Positions 6,770-8,684 of a stretch of 8,684 nucleotides of DNA are shown here, piece after piece. The notes beneath the pieces are model-generated. The model saw only the letters and a list, made by a program, of their open reading frames with translations. It searched no databases and was not told the DNA's origin. Within the stretch, counting starts at the first letter, position 1, and each line of letters opens with the position of its first letter. The translations under genes were made by a program, and so were the position numbers. This DNA comes from Acidobacteriota bacterium. Its GTDB lineage: Bacteria > Acidobacteriota > Thermoanaerobaculia > Thermoanaerobaculales > Sulfomarinibacteraceae. The DNA is taken from assembly GCA_030637805.1 (NCBI GenBank), contig DAOWFV010000187.1, positions 1 to 8,684 of the forward strand, read 5' to 3'.

Positions 6770-8457
6770 GATCTCATCGGCGAACGACACTGGCGGCCAC
6801 CCTGGTCGGGGTGGCGGTGCTCCTCCCCACCGCAGCCTGGTACGTGAGTGGGACGCGCGACGCCCGTCGCCAGGCATCGGCGCTCGAGGCGGCGGCGACG
6901 GTGGCGGTGCGATCGGACGTGGAGCGCGAGAGCGCCCGCCTGGGAGCCCGGCTGGAGGTGCTGCGGAGTCAGGAGTCGAGGCGACCTTTCTTTCACTACC
7001 AAACGCTGTACCACGACCCCAGGGGTGCGGCCCAGGGCCTTTCGGTGACTCCCTCCCCGCTGGTCTCGGGCGCCGCCGACCCGTTGGTCCTGGCCCACTT
7101 CCAGATCGACGAAAATGGCCTGGTAAATCTGCCCACCGTAAGCGAACGCTTCCCGGAGCTGAGCAGCGAGGGGGACTTTGCGGCGTTCTGCGCGCTCCTC
7201 ACCGAGCTCCAGCACGCGGTGGTGGTGGCCCACGATTCGGATCGCAGCGGCGCCGCCGACGGCGAGCAGGTGCTGACCTTGACCACCTCCGAGTGGGAGC
7301 AGATCATCGAGGCGGAGAGCGTCTACGCCTCCATCACCGGGAAGCAGCAGACATCCGCTCCCCTGCCCCGGGACGACGTCGGAAGGGTTGTCATCCGCGT
7401 GCGCCCGCTCCACTGGCACACCCTGGTTCTGGGCAGCGGGCCGGCACTTGCTGCTCTGCGTGAGGTGCACACCCCCACAGGCATTCTGCTGCAGGGCTTT
7501 ACGATCGCTCCGGAGGCGGTGGTCCAGTGGCTCGGTGCCGGGCCGTATCCCCTCGAGTTCTCCCCCGTCTCATCTTTGACATCCGGCGCGGTGACCGCGC
7601 TCGTTGCTGACACCGACTGGGTGCTGCAGGCCGATGCGGAGGAGGCCCTTGCTGCCGCCGCCGGCCAGGGCCTCGCCGTGGTCGCCCAGTTTCGCCGCAC
7701 CTTCGCCCTCACCGCCGCCGCCGTTTTCCTTGCCGCGGCGGCCGTGCTCCTGATCCTCTTCCAGACCGAACGTCTCGCCCGGCAGCGCGCACGCTTCGCC
7801 GCCGCCGCCGCCCACGAGCTCAAGACGCCGCTCTCGGGCCTCCTCCTGCACTCCGAGATGCTCGCCCAGCACATGGGCGAACCGGAGCATTACGCCCACT
7901 ACGCACGCATCGTGGCGGCCGAGGCGGACCGCCTTGGCAGGGTGGTGACCAACATGCTCGACCTCGCCCGGCTCGAGCGTGGCGCCCTCGTAGCCGAGCC
8001 CCGCAGGGGCGATCTCGGCGCCGCGGTGGCCCGTTGCGTAGAGCGCGCGCGGACCCGGCTCGAGGAAGCCGGTGTCGTGCTCGAGGTGACGATCGATCCC
8101 GGGCTCCCTGAAGCGCTCTTCGACGACGACACCCTGTGCCAGATCCTCGACAACCTCCTAGACAACGCCGAGAAACACACCCGCTCGGAGAAGGACCGTC
8201 GAGTCACGGTCAGGGTGGAGGGCGGTGAGAGCCGGCACCGAGTTGCGGTGGCGGACAACGGTCCAGGTATCCCCCGCCACCAGCGAAGGGCGCTGTTCCG
8301 CCCCTTCGACCGGCCACCCGAGGCGGACGGTAAGTCGGGCCTCGGTCTCGGTCTCGCCCTCGCCCGCTCCCTCGCCCGCGCCCAGGACGGAGATCTCGAG
8401 CTCAGCACGGAGGACCACCCCGGAGCAACGTTTGTGGTGACGTTGCCGAGCGCGTAA
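6766..8457 (+). CDS. Membrane sensor histidine kinase with unassigned periplasmic domain
   Basis: 563 residues from the GTG at 6766, which overlaps the regulator's TGA (GTGA), implying translational coupling. A short basic N-terminus (MRSHRR) precedes membrane helix 1 (about 8-27). A periplasmic region follows (about 28-311) that I cannot assign to PAS, Cache or another known sensor family, then membrane helix 2 (about 312-332). There is no HAMP domain: only about 17 residues separate helix 2 from the phospho-acceptor His350 in AAHELKTPLSG. The HATPase domain has N-box ILDNLLDNAEKH (460-471), G1 DNGPGI (497-502), F-box LFRPFDR (510-516) and G2 GLGLGL (525-530). All catalytic motifs are intact. 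An in-frame ATG at 6061 would give a 798-residue reading, but its first 235 residues are out-of-frame translation of the regulator gene, so it is rejected. The stop TAA enters the heptamer repeat array, and a DUF3179-type gene converges from the other side. Confidence 0.95.
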   Translation: MRSHRRTTLAATLVGVAVLLPTAAWYVSGTRDARRQASALEAAATVAVRSDVERESARLGARLEVLRSQESRRPFFHYQTLYHDPRGAAQGLSVTPSPLVSGAADPLVLAHFQIDENGLVNLPTVSERFPELSSEGDFAAFCALLTELQHAVVVAHDSDRSGAADGEQVLTLTTSEWEQIIEAESVYASITGKQQTSAPLPRDDVGRVVIRVRPLHWHTLVLGSGPALAALREVHTPTGILLQGFTIAPEAVVQWLGAGPYPLEFSPVSSLTSGAVTALVADTDWVLQADAEEALAAAAGQGLAVVAQFRRTFALTAAAVFLAAAAVLLILFQTERLARQRARFAAAAAHELKTPLSGLLLHSEMLAQHMGEPEHYAHYARIVAAEADRLGRVVTNMLDLARLERGALVAEPRRGDLGAAVARCVERARTRLEEAGVVLEVTIDPGLPEALFDDDTLCQILDNLLDNAEKHTRSEKDRRVTVRVEGGESRHRVAVADNGPGIPRHQRRALFRPFDRPPEADGKSGLGLGLALARSLARAQDGDLELSTEDHPGATFVVTLPSA

Positions 8458-8518
8458 TTCTCAATTCTTAATTCTTAATTCTCAATTGAGAACTGAGAAT
8501 TCAAAATTGAGAATTCTC
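8456..8518. repeat. Nine tandem AT-rich heptamers between convergent gene ends
   Basis: 63 bases divide exactly into nine 7-base units: AATTCTC, AATTCTT, AATTCTT, AATTCTC, AATTGAG, AACTGAG, AATTCAA, AATTGAG, AATTCTC. Units 5, 6 and 8 read like inverted versions of the first type, so the array is also folded. There is a perfect 14-base palindrome at 8479-8492 and 11-base inverted arms at 8456-8466 and 8505-8515. In a high-GC segment this AT-rich block is conspicuous. It may work as a weak bidirectional hairpin between convergent transcripts, but it lacks the GC stem and T-tract of a standard terminator. The first unit supplies two bases of the histidine kinase stop TAA; the last units encode the end of the opposing gene. 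Heptameric tandem repeats (STRRs) are known in cyanobacteria; whether this family is related is unknown. Confidence 0.85.
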
Positions 8519-8684
8519 GATGACTTGGGTGTTCGGGTAGAAGTTTGACCACGCAAACCAGTAGACCGGCGTTACGGCCACGGCTTCCAGGGTCGCGCCC
8601 TTGTGGCCGCCGGCGGTCGCGCGACCGCTCGTGAGGTCCCACACCGAGCCGGTGGCATCGCGTGCCGCGTTACTTTTCGGGTCC
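8501..8684 (-). CDS. DUF3179-type protein, C-terminal fragment
   Basis: The last 60 codons of a minus-strand gene whose beginning lies beyond the window. The readable part contains TGSVWDLTSGRA, then a loop ending GATLEAVAV, then VYWFAWSNFYPNTQVI. This agrees with my recollection of the C-terminal end of DUF3179 proteins (TGS-W-L, aromatic FWFAW, F-P-T); I could not search a database. The function of that family is not established, so no role is claimed. The final residues ENSQF and the TGA (8501-8503) lie entirely inside the heptamer repeat array (codons 8501-8518), so the repeat provides the C-terminus. The gene converges on the histidine kinase gene, with 43 bases between stop codons. The reading frame is open to the window edge. 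Codon usage is high-GC except in the repeat-derived tail. Confidence 0.7.
   Translation of the reverse strand, partial: DPKSNAARDATGSVWDLTSGRATAGGHKGATLEAVAVTPVYWFAWSNFYPNTQVIENSQF

Noticed and set aside
6077..6877. 266-codon minus-strand open frame opposite the regulator gene
   Set aside because: It is antisense to an intact OmpR-type regulator and has no domain, signal or ribosome binding site; it is a high-GC shadow frame.
8456..8518. CRISPR array or classical Rho-independent terminator
   Set aside because: Units are 7 bases with no spacers, so it is not CRISPR. The possible stems are AT-rich and lack a GC stem followed by a T-tract, so a standard intrinsic terminator is not supported.

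Overview
The window is a high-GC bacterial chromosomal segment, fully occupied by genes with no gap over about 200 bases. It holds five complete protein genes and one partial one. A Ser/Thr kinase fused through a membrane helix to a long TPR array, next to a two-component pair and a DUF3179-type protein, suggests an Acidobacteriota-like lineage (Thermoanaerobaculia/Holophagae type) or a myxobacterium-like one. No rRNA or other phylogenetic marker except lepA is present, so this assignment is tentative.

Left block, minus strand, read right to left: a small secreted protein of unknown function (5888 to 5481), a 1159-residue membrane Ser/Thr kinase with TPR repeats (5427 to 1948), and the translation factor gene lepA (1859 to 63). 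The gaps are 53 and 88 bases, so the three may be partly co-transcribed. The kinase domain is cytoplasmic, and about 800 residues after a single membrane helix are probably extracytoplasmic. The last roughly 500 residues form eleven TPR-like units with a 46-residue period instead of the canonical 34.

A 200-base divergent intergenic region (5889-6088) separates this block from a plus-strand two-component pair. An OmpR-type response regulator (6089-6769) overlaps by four bases (GTGA) a 563-residue sensor histidine kinase (6766-8457). The histidine kinase has two membrane helices, a periplasmic region of about 280 residues that I cannot assign to a family, and no HAMP domain.

Right edge: the last 60 codons of a minus-strand DUF3179-type gene converge on the histidine kinase. 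Between and inside the two gene ends lie nine back-to-back AT-rich 7-base units (8456-8518). They complete the kinase stop codon on one strand, and on the other they encode the last five residues and the stop of the DUF3179 protein. Two further units of the same kind overlap the lepA stop codon at the opposite end of the window. This heptamer family sitting on gene 3' ends is the most unusual structure in the segment. I see no CRISPR array, insertion sequence, tRNA, rRNA or phage gene.
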